Source: Clostridia bacterium
GTDB taxonomy: Bacteria > Bacillota > Clostridia > Oscillospirales > CAG-272
Direction of reading: 5' to 3'
DNA length: 43,413 nucleotides
NCBI GenBank assembly: GCA_017468385.1
Contig: JAFUIQ010000049.1
Location: 1 to 43,413, forward strand
Shown here: positions 6,900 to 14,923 of the stretch, piece by piece
Position numbering within the stretch: the first letter of the stretch is position 1
How the letters are laid out: each line of letters begins with the position of its first letter
Notes under the pieces: model-generated
Databases searched by the model: none
Told to the model about the DNA's origin: nothing
What the model saw: only the letters and a program-made list of their open reading frames with translations
Position numbers and translations under genes: made by a program

Positions 6900-9146
6900 A
6901 TGAGAACCATTTATAATTTCAACGCGAAATGGGCATTCACCAAGATGGCAACGGAAATCCCCTCCGCCATCGATTCCAAATGGGATTTTGTCAATCTCCC
7001 CCACTCCTGGAACGCCATTGACGGCCAGGACGGCGGCAACGACTACTTCCGCGGCACGGCATATTACGCCAAGGCCCTGGACAAGATGGATCTGCCCACG
7101 GCAGACCGCTACTATCTGGAAATCCGCGGCGCCAACTCCTCCGCCGATGTATACCTGAACGGCAAGCATCTGGCTCATCACGACGGCGGCTACTCCACCT
7201 GGCGTGTGGACATCACCGACGCACTGGTTCGTGAGAATCTGTTTGTGATCGCGGTGGACAACAGTGCCAACGAGAAGGTATATCCCCAGATGGCGGACTT
7301 CACCTTCTACGGCGGTCTGTACCGTGACGTAAACATCATCTGTGTCAACGAATCCCACTTCGATCTGGATTACTACGGAGGCCCCGGCATCAAGGTAACG
7401 CCCGCTGTCTGCGGTAAGGATGCCAAGGTGGATGTGGAAGTCTTCCTGACCAACAAGAAGGAAAATCAGCGCATCCGCTACACCGTTTACGATGCGAATG
7501 AAAATGTGATCGCGGACGGAACCACCGATGAGACGAACATCACGCTGGATATCCCGAATGTGCATCTGTGGAACGGCCGCAAGGATCCGTACCTGTACTG
7601 CTGTGAGGCAGAACTGCTCTGCGGCGAGGATGTACTCGACAGCGTATGCACCCGCTTCGGCTGCCGCACCTTCCGGATCGATCCGGAAAACGGATTCATC
7701 CTCAATGGCGAGGAATATCCCCTGCGCGGTGTATCCCGCCATCAAGACAGATGGGGTATCGGTAATGCCCTGCTCCCCGAGCATCATGAGGAAGATATCG
7801 ATCTGATTTGCGAAGTGGGCGCTACCACCATCCGTCTGGCTCATTATCAGCACGATCAGCACTTCTACGATCTGTGCGATGAGCGCGGTCTGGTGATCTG
7901 GGCGGAGATTCCCTACATCTCCAAGCACATGCCCGGCGGCCGTGAGAACACCATCTCCCAGATGAAGGAACTGATCACCCAGAACTACAATCACCCCTCC
8001 ATCGTGGTATGGGGTCTGAGCAACGAAATCTCCATCGGCGGCAGTGATGAGGATCTGCTGGAAAATCACCGCATTTTGAACGATCTGTGCCACGAGATGG
8101 ATAAGACCCGTCTGACCACCATTGCGGCGGTTTCCCCCTGCAAGATGGACGATCCCTATCTGCAGATCCCGGACGTGGTTTCCTACAACCATTACTTCGG
8201 CTGGTACGGCGGCGATACTTCCATGAACGGTCCTTGGTTTGACAAGTTCCACGCCACCCATCCTACCATTCCGATCGGATGCTCCGAATACGGATGCGAG
8301 GCACTGAACTGGCACACCTCCAAGCCCACCCAGGGTGACTACACGGAAGAATATCAGGCATACTATCACGAGGAACTGATCAAGCAGTTCTTTACCAGAA
8401 AGTACATGTGGGCTACCCATGTATGGAATATGTTCGACTTCGGTGCGGACGCCCGCAGCGAGGGCGGCGAAAACGGACAGAACCACAAGGGTCTGATCAC
8501 CTTCGACCGCAAGTATAAGAAGGATTCCTTCTATGCGTACAAAGCATGGCTGAATCCGGAACCGATGATCCATCTGTGCGGCAAGCGCTATGTGGATCGG
8601 GTGGAAGATGTAACCAAGATCACCGTATACTCCAATCTGCCCGAGGTTGAATTGTTCGCCAACGGCGTAAGCCTGGGCAAGAAGACGGCGGAGGATCATT
8701 TCTTCTACTTCGATGTACCGAACGTAGGCGAGCAGACGCTGGTGGCCGTAGCCGGCAATCTGAAGGACGAGAGCAAGATCCGCAAGGTGGAAGTATTCAA
8801 CGAAGCCTACCGTCTGAAAGAGAAAAACGCCATTCTGAACTGGTTCGACATCACCGAGGTGGAAGGCCACTTCTCCCTGAACGACAAGATCAGCGACATC
8901 ATGGCCACCATGCAGGGCAAGATACTGTTCGGTGGGCTGATGATGAAGATGATGCCCAAGGGCAAGACCCAGGGAGCCGGTTTTGATATCGATCTGAAGA
9001 ACAATCCCGAGATGATGCAGATGATGGGCGGCTTCACGGTACTCCGTCTGTCCGGCATGATCGGCACCATGGGCGTCAACTTGACGAAGGAAGATCTTCT
9101 GGATCTGAACGCTAAGCTGAACAAGATCAAAAAGCCCAACAAATAA
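6900..9146 (+). CDS. Glycoside hydrolase family 2 (beta-galactosidase/beta-glucuronidase type)
   Basis: A 748-residue GH2 enzyme without a signal peptide, so cytosolic. Order: jelly-roll sugar-binding domain (to ~170), Ig-like domain (~170-270), TIM barrel (~270-560), a further beta domain, then an unusual ~110-residue tail. Acid/base E376 lies in WGLSNEIS and nucleophile E463 in CSEYGCEA. An N-x-K motif (N528-H-K530) followed by GLITFDRK resembles the carboxylate-binding motif of beta-glucuronidases, but similar sequence also occurs in GH2 beta-galactosidases, so it does not decide. The uronate pathway next door favours glucuronide cleavage. Start set by GGAG 6 bp before ATG. Confidence 0.88.
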   Translation: MRTIYNFNAKWAFTKMATEIPSAIDSKWDFVNLPHSWNAIDGQDGGNDYFRGTAYYAKALDKMDLPTADRYYLEIRGANSSADVYLNGKHLAHHDGGYSTWRVDITDALVRENLFVIAVDNSANEKVYPQMADFTFYGGLYRDVNIICVNESHFDLDYYGGPGIKVTPAVCGKDAKVDVEVFLTNKKENQRIRYTVYDANENVIADGTTDETNITLDIPNVHLWNGRKDPYLYCCEAELLCGEDVLDSVCTRFGCRTFRIDPENGFILNGEEYPLRGVSRHQDRWGIGNALLPEHHEEDIDLICEVGATTIRLAHYQHDQHFYDLCDERGLVIWAEIPYISKHMPGGRENTISQMKELITQNYNHPSIVVWGLSNEISIGGSDEDLLENHRILNDLCHEMDKTRLTTIAAVSPCKMDDPYLQIPDVVSYNHYFGWYGGDTSMNGPWFDKFHATHPTIPIGCSEYGCEALNWHTSKPTQGDYTEEYQAYYHEELIKQFFTRKYMWATHVWNMFDFGADARSEGGENGQNHKGLITFDRKYKKDSFYAYKAWLNPEPMIHLCGKRYVDRVEDVTKITVYSNLPEVELFANGVSLGKKTAEDHFFYFDVPNVGEQTLVAVAGNLKDESKIRKVEVFNEAYRLKEKNAILNWFDITEVEGHFSLNDKISDIMATMQGKILFGGLMMKMMPKGKTQGAGFDIDLKNNPEMMQMMGGFTVLRLSGMIGTMGVNLTKEDLLDLNAKLNKIKKPNK

Positions 9147-9154
9147 TGCATAAC

Positions 9155-9189
9155 AAAAATCCCCGGAGTAAAAACTCCGGGGATTTTTT
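9155..9189 (+). terminator. Bidirectional terminator between convergent genes
   Basis: Stem TCCCCGGAGT / ACTCCGGGGA (9160-9169 with 9174-9183) with A-tract before and T-tract after, so it can serve both the GH2 gene and the minus-strand membrane protein. Confidence 0.9.
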
Positions 9190-9217
9190 AGATTCGTATA
9201 TATTCCAGACACGGGAT

Positions 9218-9269
9218 GCAAGTGCACTTGCCAGTTTCACTGAAACTCAAACGAACGGCTTGGCAAGTG
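9218..9269. repeat. Nested inverted repeats
   Basis: Three overlapping palindromes: GCAAGTGCACTTGC (9218-9231, perfect 14 bp), AGTTTCA-C-TGAAACT (9233-9247), and CACTTGCCA / TGGCAAGTG (9225-9233 with 9261-9269) enclosing the second. They lie between the bidirectional terminator and the stop codon of the minus-strand gene. Confidence 0.6.
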
Positions 9270-9271
9270 AC

Positions 9272-10654
9272 TTAGTAATTCTGCTCCAGACGCTGATACA
9301 CATCCTCATAGGCGCCCACCATGGCACGGATGGCCATAGCCACCCAAATGACCGATACCACGAAACTGGCAATCCAGAACTCGGGATGATGGACGGACAC
9401 GGTGTACGATGCGATCTCCATAATGAGATATGCCGCGCCGCACACAGCCGCACCGATCACGCGGGACAGCACGCTGTTGTACAGTTCCTTGCGGCGTGCA
9501 TCGGCGCTGTACTGGGGTTTGTGTTCACTGCCAAGGATCCCTATGTAGGCGGTATGGGCTTTCACCGCTCGGCAGAACACCACAAACACCCACGCAAAAG
9601 ACGCCAGAATCAAGAAGAACTCCAGCATGCCGCAGAGGCGGACGGATGTGTACATCTTGGCCGCTTCCGTGAAATAATAGGAATCCTGTGCGGTGTACTC
9701 GCTGAAATAGGGGATCTGCACAAACAGATTGCCAATGGAGAAGCCGCCCGTGATCACGGAAAGGATCAATCCGGGAAGCGCTCCTTTATCGTAAGGCATC
9801 AAAATGAGGAAGGACAGAAACAAGAACACGGCCGGTATGATGTTGGGCAGCACGTTCAGTCCGTCCAAGGTAATCGTAATGGAGGACAGGGCGGCAAAAC
9901 CGATCAGAAACAGCACCTTCTTCATGCGGATAGCCGCCATCAGCCCCGGCTGCGAGGCCACGTTCTCCGCAAAATACCGTGCAGTGCCCTCCCGCAAGCC
10001 GGAATCCCGGCGCAGGCGTTTCACATATCCCGCGGCCTTTGTCAGCCACACGATGCCCACTATCAGCACGAGAAGTCCCAAAAGCACATACATCCACGGC
10101 CGACAGGCAACCAACGGAAGCTGCCAGCGGGCATCCCCGGACAGATCCTCCGCCAACTGGAGTGCGGTCAATTCGGGCAGAACGGCGGCCACCGTTTTCA
10201 GGAGGAAGAACAGGATGGTGAAGTTCTTCAGCCGCTCCGCACGCTCGATCTGCACAGTTACCGTGCCGCGGGGAGTGCTCTTTTTCTTATGAATCACATC
10301 ATAGATGGATTCGCAGTCCAATCGGGTGCCCACAGCGTATGCTCCTTCGAAAATTGCCGCAATGGCCGGCAGAGCATACATGGTTTCCAGCACCGCGAAG
10401 ATAAACACAAGCAGCAAAGTGAACGTATCGGAAGTGTACGGAAGGAACACCACCGACACCGTGCGGACTGCGGTGATCAATGCCAGCTTCCAGATCAGAT
10501 CCCGGGCCTGACGCAGCTGATCCGAGAGGAAAGACGTGCCGAACAGCCCGTGATAGATGAGCAGATATCCGATGAAATCGGGGAACACATCGACCACATT
10601 GATATTTGGATTAAACAGAAAGAATACTCCTGCCAATATGTAAGTTAAACCCAT
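9272..10654 (-). CDS. Multi-pass membrane protein of unknown function
   Basis: A 460-residue protein with about ten predicted hydrophobic segments and no recognised catalytic motif. Its N-terminus (MGLTYILAGVFFLFNP, then DVFPDFIGYLLIYHGL) resembles that of the 237-residue protein encoded just upstream (MGFGYLLIGYIITFLF, then FFADIIGSVLMMIGL), so the two look like diverged paralogues; the PDFIGY-type motif recurs in uncharacterised clostridial membrane proteins. Start set by AAAGGGG 6 bp before ATG; 11 bp separate it from the upstream gene. It is the last gene after secA on this strand. Function unknown; the secA linkage may be mere co-transcription. Confidence 0.75.
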   Translation of the reverse strand: MGLTYILAGVFFLFNPNINVVDVFPDFIGYLLIYHGLFGTSFLSDQLRQARDLIWKLALITAVRTVSVVFLPYTSDTFTLLLVFIFAVLETMYALPAIAAIFEGAYAVGTRLDCESIYDVIHKKKSTPRGTVTVQIERAERLKNFTILFFLLKTVAAVLPELTALQLAEDLSGDARWQLPLVACRPWMYVLLGLLVLIVGIVWLTKAAGYVKRLRRDSGLREGTARYFAENVASQPGLMAAIRMKKVLFLIGFAALSSITITLDGLNVLPNIIPAVFLFLSFLILMPYDKGALPGLILSVITGGFSIGNLFVQIPYFSEYTAQDSYYFTEAAKMYTSVRLCGMLEFFLILASFAWVFVVFCRAVKAHTAYIGILGSEHKPQYSADARRKELYNSVLSRVIGAAVCGAAYLIMEIASYTVSVHHPEFWIASFVVSVIWVAMAIRAMVGAYEDVYQRLEQNY

Positions 10655-10665
10655 ATGTATCCCCT

Positions 10666-11379
10666 TTACTTGCGTTTGTGATTCTTTTTTCGCTTGACGC
10701 GAAGATAGCCGGGCTCTTCTTCCCTGGCCTTCTCCGGCGTTTTCTTCCGCAGGAATGCGTTATCCATGACAGCATCCGTCTTTTCGTTGAGACGATTGAT
10801 CCACTCGTGCCTGGACGGGGTGCGCTCGCCGTGCTCCTGCCCCTTCAGGCAAATGCGGCAATAACAGGAATGGATCAGGAAAATGCTGTACAAGATGGCC
10901 GCCAGGCCATACAGGAACACACATAAGGCGGCGATATTGCCCACCGTATTGCCCAAAGCGGGGCCAATCAAGAGCACCGCCATATGGAACAGATAGTAGG
11001 TAACCACCAGAAAGATGCTCCGCTTAGCACGGGCCGATTCCTTTTCCAGCTCCACCTCCCCAGCCAGATAGTGAATTCCGGCAAAGATAAAGAACTGCAG
11101 AACCAGACCGACAGCGGCAATTCCTACCGCCAAAGCGGTTGCGAGGAAGCCTTCCCCCGTGATCACGCGGAGCATCATCAGAAGCGCCCGCGTGAAGCAG
11201 AGGAGCAAAAATACGATATCCACCTGCATGGCACGGAGGAAATTCTTGCCGTGCCCGGCCAGTTTGGACAGGCCGATCATCATAAGGACGGAGCCTATGA
11301 TATCCGCGAAGAAATAGACATTGGAAAGAGAGAACAAAAATGTTATGATATATCCGATGAGCAGATAACCGAATCCCAT
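10666..11379 (-). CDS. Membrane protein of unknown function with basic tail
   Basis: A 237-residue protein with about six hydrophobic segments in the first 175 residues and a highly charged cytosolic tail ending in VKRKKNHKRK. A Cys-rich patch HSCYCRIC occurs near the last membrane segment. The first ~50 residues match the pattern of the next gene downstream (both MGxxYxLxG and DxIGxxLxxxGL), suggesting an ancient duplication. It begins 42 bp after the secA stop with GAGG 7 bp before the ATG and is probably co-transcribed with secA. No function can be assigned. Confidence 0.75.
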   Translation of the reverse strand: MGFGYLLIGYIITFLFSLSNVYFFADIIGSVLMMIGLSKLAGHGKNFLRAMQVDIVFLLLCFTRALLMMLRVITGEGFLATALAVGIAAVGLVLQFFIFAGIHYLAGEVELEKESARAKRSIFLVVTYYLFHMAVLLIGPALGNTVGNIAALCVFLYGLAAILYSIFLIHSCYCRICLKGQEHGERTPSRHEWINRLNEKTDAVMDNAFLRKKTPEKAREEEPGYLRVKRKKNHKRK

Positions 11380-11421
11380 GGGATAGCCTCACCGCCCTTC
11401 TTATGGGATGAATTTGCGGGA

Positions 11422-11994
11422 TCAGTCGCCGCTCGGGGCGCTGTCATCTCGTCCGCAGCATTTTTTATACTTTTTGCCGCTGCCGCAGGGGCAGGGATCG
11501 TTTCGTCCCACCTTGGGTCCCTTATTCACGACAGGACGGTTGGGCATCATGGCCGCCGGCTTGCCGGGAGCGGCAACCGGTCCTACGGGACGGCGCATAG
11601 GGGCCGCGCCGACGCGCGGTCCGGTACCGGATTCCTTGATGACCTGTACGCGCTGTACATTCTGGGGCTTGGGAACGATGGAGAGCATCATACGGACGGT
11701 GGCGTCACGGATTTCTGTGATCATTTCGTCAAACAGATCCGCGCCCTGGATGCGGTATTCGCTGATGGGATTACGCTGTGCGTAGGCCTGCAGGCCGATG
11801 CTTTCCATCAGGCTATCCATGGCTTCCAGATGATCCATCCACTTCTGGTCCACGTTGCGGAGCAGAACGACGCGCTCCACCTCGCGGAACTGTTCCTCGC
11901 CGAACATTCTCTCCTTGAACTCGTACAGTTTTTCCGCACGGTCAAAAAGTTCGGCGCGGACGGCCTCCCGCACTTCGGCGGGCGTGCCGGTCAT
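11422..11994 (-). CDS. secA: SecA, C-terminal portion after an in-frame TGA
   Basis: This is the C-terminal fifth of SecA, in the same frame as the upstream part and separated from it only by the TGA at 12016-12018 and seven further codons (SDDDFKD). It holds the helical scaffold and two-helix-finger region ([18 protein letters not shown], then [10 protein letters not shown]) and the zinc-binding tail [14 protein letters not shown] that contacts SecB or phospholipid in other bacteria. The listed ATG (11994) is only the first one after the TGA; AAGGA sits 1-2 bp before it, too close for an efficient ribosome binding site. True SecA needs this part fused to the motor, so it is best read with the upstream piece as one gene of about 934 codons. 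Confidence 0.85.
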   Translation of the reverse strand: MTGTPAEVREAVRAELFDRAEKLYEFKERMFGEEQFREVERVVLLRNVDQKWMDHLEAMDSLMESIGLQAYAQRNPISEYRIQGADLFDEMITEIRDATVRMMLSIVPKPQNVQRVQVIKESGTGPRVGAAPMRRPVGPVAAPGKPAAMMPNRPVVNKGPKVGRNDPCPCGSGKKYKKCCGRDDSAPSGD

Positions 11995-12015
11995 ATCCTT
12001 GAAATCGTCATCGCT

Positions 12016-14226
12016 TCACAGAAGGCCGCGGTACTTGCCGCGCAGGCCATCCATATCCCACAGGGAGATATCGTCCTCGTGGAGATACTGATCCACCGCA
12101 TCGCTGATGGTATCGTGCATCATGGACTGGATCTTCTCCTGCATACTGCCGCCATCCAGAACCGCGCCGCGTTCCTTATAGATCAGGGTACGCTGCTGAT
12201 TCATCACGTCGTCGTAGGCAAGGACGTTCTTACGGCGCTCGAAGTTGTTATCCTCCAGACGCTTCTGGGCACTCTCAATGGAGCCGGACAGGATCTTGGC
12301 ATCGATGGGCTCATCGTCGCCCAGGCCGAGGCGATCCACCATGCCGATGATGCGCTCACTGCCGAACAGACGCATCAGATCGTCCTCCAGAGAGAGGAAG
12401 AAACGGGATTCGCCCGGGTCACCCTGACGGCCGGAACGGCCGCGAAGCTGGTTGTCGATACGGCGGCTTTCGTGCCGTTCCGTACCGATGACGAACAGAC
12501 CGCCTGCGGCGCAGACCTTCTCTGCCTCCGGCTTGATCTGCTCCTGGAATTTCTTATAGAGCTCCCGGTACACTTCCCGTGCGGCCATAGCCTCTTCGCT
12601 GATGGACTGGGAGGAACCGGTAGCGAGGGCGATCACGTCCTCTTCGTATCCGCGATTGCGCATTTCCGCCTTCGCCAGATACTCGGCGTTACCGCCCAGC
12701 AGGATATCCGTACCACGGCCCGCCATGTTGGTGGAGATAGTGACGGCACCCAATTTACCGGCCTGAGCCACGATATCTGCCTCACGCTCATGGAATTTCG
12801 CATTGAGCACGGTATGCTTGATGCCGTTCATCTTCAGTTTGTGAGAGAGTTCCTCGGATTTTTCGATGGAAACCGTACCGACGAGGACAGGCTGTCCCTT
12901 CTCGTGGCACTTCTTGATTTGGGCGATGATGGCGTTATCTTTTCCCTTTTTGGATTTGTACACCACGTCGGAGTGATCCGTACGGATCATGGGCTTATTG
13001 GTGGGCACCTCCACCACGTCCAGATTGTAGATCTCCCGGAACTCGTTTTCCTCGGACAGTGCCGTACCGGTCATACCGGACAGCTTGCTGTACATACGGA
13101 AATAGTTCTGGAAGGTGATGGTGGCAACGGTGCGGTTCTCCTTCTGAATCTCCACCCGCTCCTTGGCCTCAATGGCCTGATGCAGACCGTCGGAGAAGCG
13201 GCGGCCGGGCATAATACGGCCCGTAAAGGAATCGACAATCAGGACCTCATCGTCCTTGACCACGTAGTCGATATCCCGTTTCATGATGCCGTAGGCACGC
13301 ATGGCCTGATAGATGTGGTGGGAAATCTCTGCATTTTCCGGATCGGAGAAGTTTTCAATCTCAAAGAATTTCTCCGCCTTGGCGATACCGGATGCGGTCA
13401 TGGTGGTGCTGCGTGCTTTTTCGTCCACGATATAATCCGCGGCGATGTCGTCGTGATCTTCCTTGGCATCCAGTTCCTTAATGACAAACTTGGACAGCGT
13501 GCGCACGAACTTGTCCGCCCGGTCGTAGAGCTCATCGATCTTCTCACCGGCGCCGGAAATGATCAGAGGGGTACGCGCCTCATCGATAAGGATGGAGTCC
13601 ACCTCGTCCACGATGGCGAAGTTGTGGCCCCGCTGCACCTGATTCTCTTTATAAAGCGCCATGTTATCGCGCAGGTAGTCGAAGCCGAATTCGTTATTGG
13701 TACCGTAGGTGATGTCGCACCGGTACGCATACTGCTTCTGCATACGGTTCTGGTCATGGATCACGAGGCCCGTGGTCAGGCCCAGGAACTCATGGATACG
13801 TCCCATTTCCTCACAGCCCAGCCGTGCCAGATATTCGTTGACGGTAACGACGTGAACGCCCTTACCGGAAAGTGCATTCAGATAGGACGGCAAGGTAGCC
13901 ACCAGGGTCTTACCCTCACCGGTTTTCATTTCCGCCACACGGCCCTGATGCAGAAGGATGCCGCACAGCACCTGCACGTCAAAGGGACGCTTGCCCAGCA
14001 CGCGGTCTGCCGCCTCTCGCACGAGGGCGTAGGCATCCGGCAAAACGGAATCCAGCGTAGCACCGTCTGCGATGCTCCGCTTGAATTTGGCGGTCACTTC
14101 CGCCATTTCCGCGTCGGACAGGCGGCGGTACTGCTCCGCCAGATTATTGATCTGCGTAAGAGTGGGGCGAATTTTCTTGATCTGATGATCGCTGTATGTT
14201 CCAAACAGTTTGGTAATGAAACTCAT
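12016..14226 (-). CDS. secA: Preprotein translocase ATPase SecA, N-terminal 736 residues, ending at a premature TGA
   Basis: SecA drives ATP-dependent export through SecYEG. This part has the typical start [21 protein letters not shown], Walker [10 protein letters not shown] (residues 99-107), the [19 protein letters not shown] block near 205, the cross-linking domain, and the second nucleotide-binding domain with [10 protein letters not shown] and [12 protein letters not shown]. It stops after [14 protein letters not shown], inside the helical wing region, where homologues continue without a break. The frame continues downstream with clear SecA sequence. An upstream ATG extension to 14265 exists, but family comparison supports 14226; GGAGG lies 15 bp upstream, a rather long spacing. 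Consequence of the TGA is discussed in the findings. Confidence 0.93.
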   Translation of the reverse strand: MSFITKLFGTYSDHQIKKIRPTLTQINNLAEQYRRLSDAEMAEVTAKFKRSIADGATLDSVLPDAYALVREAADRVLGKRPFDVQVLCGILLHQGRVAEMKTGEGKTLVATLPSYLNALSGKGVHVVTVNEYLARLGCEEMGRIHEFLGLTTGLVIHDQNRMQKQYAYRCDITYGTNNEFGFDYLRDNMALYKENQVQRGHNFAIVDEVDSILIDEARTPLIISGAGEKIDELYDRADKFVRTLSKFVIKELDAKEDHDDIAADYIVDEKARSTTMTASGIAKAEKFFEIENFSDPENAEISHHIYQAMRAYGIMKRDIDYVVKDDEVLIVDSFTGRIMPGRRFSDGLHQAIEAKERVEIQKENRTVATITFQNYFRMYSKLSGMTGTALSEENEFREIYNLDVVEVPTNKPMIRTDHSDVVYKSKKGKDNAIIAQIKKCHEKGQPVLVGTVSIEKSEELSHKLKMNGIKHTVLNAKFHEREADIVAQAGKLGAVTISTNMAGRGTDILLGGNAEYLAKAEMRNRGYEEDVIALATGSSQSISEEAMAAREVYRELYKKFQEQIKPEAEKVCAAGGLFVIGTERHESRRIDNQLRGRSGRQGDPGESRFFLSLEDDLMRLFGSERIIGMVDRLGLGDDEPIDAKILSGSIESAQKRLEDNNFERRKNVLAYDDVMNQQRTLIYKERGAVLDGGSMQEKIQSMMHDTISDAVDQYLHEDDISLWDMDGLRGKYRGLL

Positions 14227-14299
14227 GATTGCCGATGGCATCCTCCCGGGACGCCGTCCTCTCATAAAGATTTTTTGTGATATAAATTCTCGTTGGCCA

Positions 14300-14315
14300 T
14301 ATACTATTTAGTATA
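14300..14315. repeat. Perfect palindrome in the secA-trmL intergenic region
   Basis: TATACTA-TT-TAGTATA, 7-bp arms, 74 bp upstream of the secA start. The palindrome provides a TATACT -10-like hexamer on each strand; the minus copy (14310-14315) could be the secA -10, although no good -35 is seen. Confidence 0.5.
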
Positions 14316-14396
14316 CATCATTTCCCGCTGAATTGCGTAGATGAATTGTAAATTTATTATAAAAATCGGGAAAATCCTTGTGAATCATGGGATTTC

Positions 14397-14425
14397 TTGC
14401 AATTTTTGTCCGTATATAGTATAAT
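14397..14425 (+). promoter_or_regulatory. Promoter of trmL
   Basis: -35 TTGCAA (14397-14402), 17-bp spacer, -10 TATAAT (14420-14425), 30 bp before the trmL ATG. Confidence 0.8.
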
Positions 14426-14455
14426 GATGACATCGATTTTCACGGGAGACGCATT

Positions 14456-14923
14456 ATGGGACAAATAAACATTGTATTGGTAGAGCCGCTGATTCCCCAG
14501 AACACGGGCAACATTGCCCGCACCTGCGCCGCCACCGGCGCGTCGCTGCACTTGATCCGCCCTTTGGGATTTGAGATCGACAGTGCCAAACTGAAACGGG
14601 CGGGACTGGATTACTGGGACAGTCTGGACATCACCTATTATGACGGGCTGACCGACTTTTTTGACAAGCATCCCGACGCGGATTTCTACTGCTTCACATC
14701 CAAGGCAAAGCGCGCGTACACGGATGTGCCGTATCCCGTACCCGTGTATTTGTTTTTCGGCAAGGAAACCACCGGCCTGCCGACGGAATTCACCGAGGCG
14801 CATCCCGATCGCTGTGTGCGTCTGCCCATGCGTCCGGGCCAGCGTTGTCTGAATCTTTCCAACGCCGCCGCGGTGGGGGTATACGAGGTACTGCGCCAGC
14901 ACGGATTCCCCGATCAGGTTTAA
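14456..14923 (+). CDS. trmL: tRNA (cytidine(34)-2'-O)-methyltransferase TrmL
   Basis: SPOUT-superfamily (TrmH-like, minimal) RNA methyltransferase of 155 residues that 2'-O-methylates the wobble nucleotide of certain leucine tRNAs using S-adenosylmethionine. The three family motifs are visible: VEPLIPQNTGNIARTCAATG near the N-terminus, LFFGKETTGLP in the middle, and LNLSNAAAVGVYEVLRQHGF at the C-terminus, which form the knotted cofactor site. GGGAG ribosome binding site 7 bp before ATG. It is divergent from secA; its TAA overlaps the stop of the convergent cardiolipin synthase in the shared bases TTAA. Confidence 0.93.
   Translation: MGQINIVLVEPLIPQNTGNIARTCAATGASLHLIRPLGFEIDSAKLKRAGLDYWDSLDITYYDGLTDFFDKHPDADFYCFTSKAKRAYTDVPYPVPVYLFFGKETTGLPTEFTEAHPDRCVRLPMRPGQRCLNLSNAAAVGVYEVLRQHGFPDQV

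Noticed and set aside
12016-12018. Alternative genetic code (TGA read as Trp or Gly) or selenocysteine as the explanation for the secA TGA.
   Set aside because: TGA correctly ends kdgA, cdsA, uppS, pyrH, the AGCS gene and secA. SecA is not a redox enzyme; a CCCGC/GCGGG hairpin lies downstream (around 11969-11984), but its distance and loop do not look like a bacterial SECIS.
14226-14265. Upstream start giving SecA 13 extra residues.
   Set aside because: SecA proteins start near the [10 protein letters not shown]-like segment, and the extra residues ([12 protein letters not shown]) overlap the GGAGG sequence that would serve as ribosome binding site.
10984-14280. Very long plus-strand open frame (1098 codons) opposite secA; similar ones at 31338-34628, 6870-9227, 5231-6799 and 67-1383.
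   Set aside because: Each lies opposite a clearly recognised gene, is rich in His/Gly/Gln/Ile in a way typical of antisense translation of GC-rich codons, and has no family-like motifs or proper ribosome binding site.
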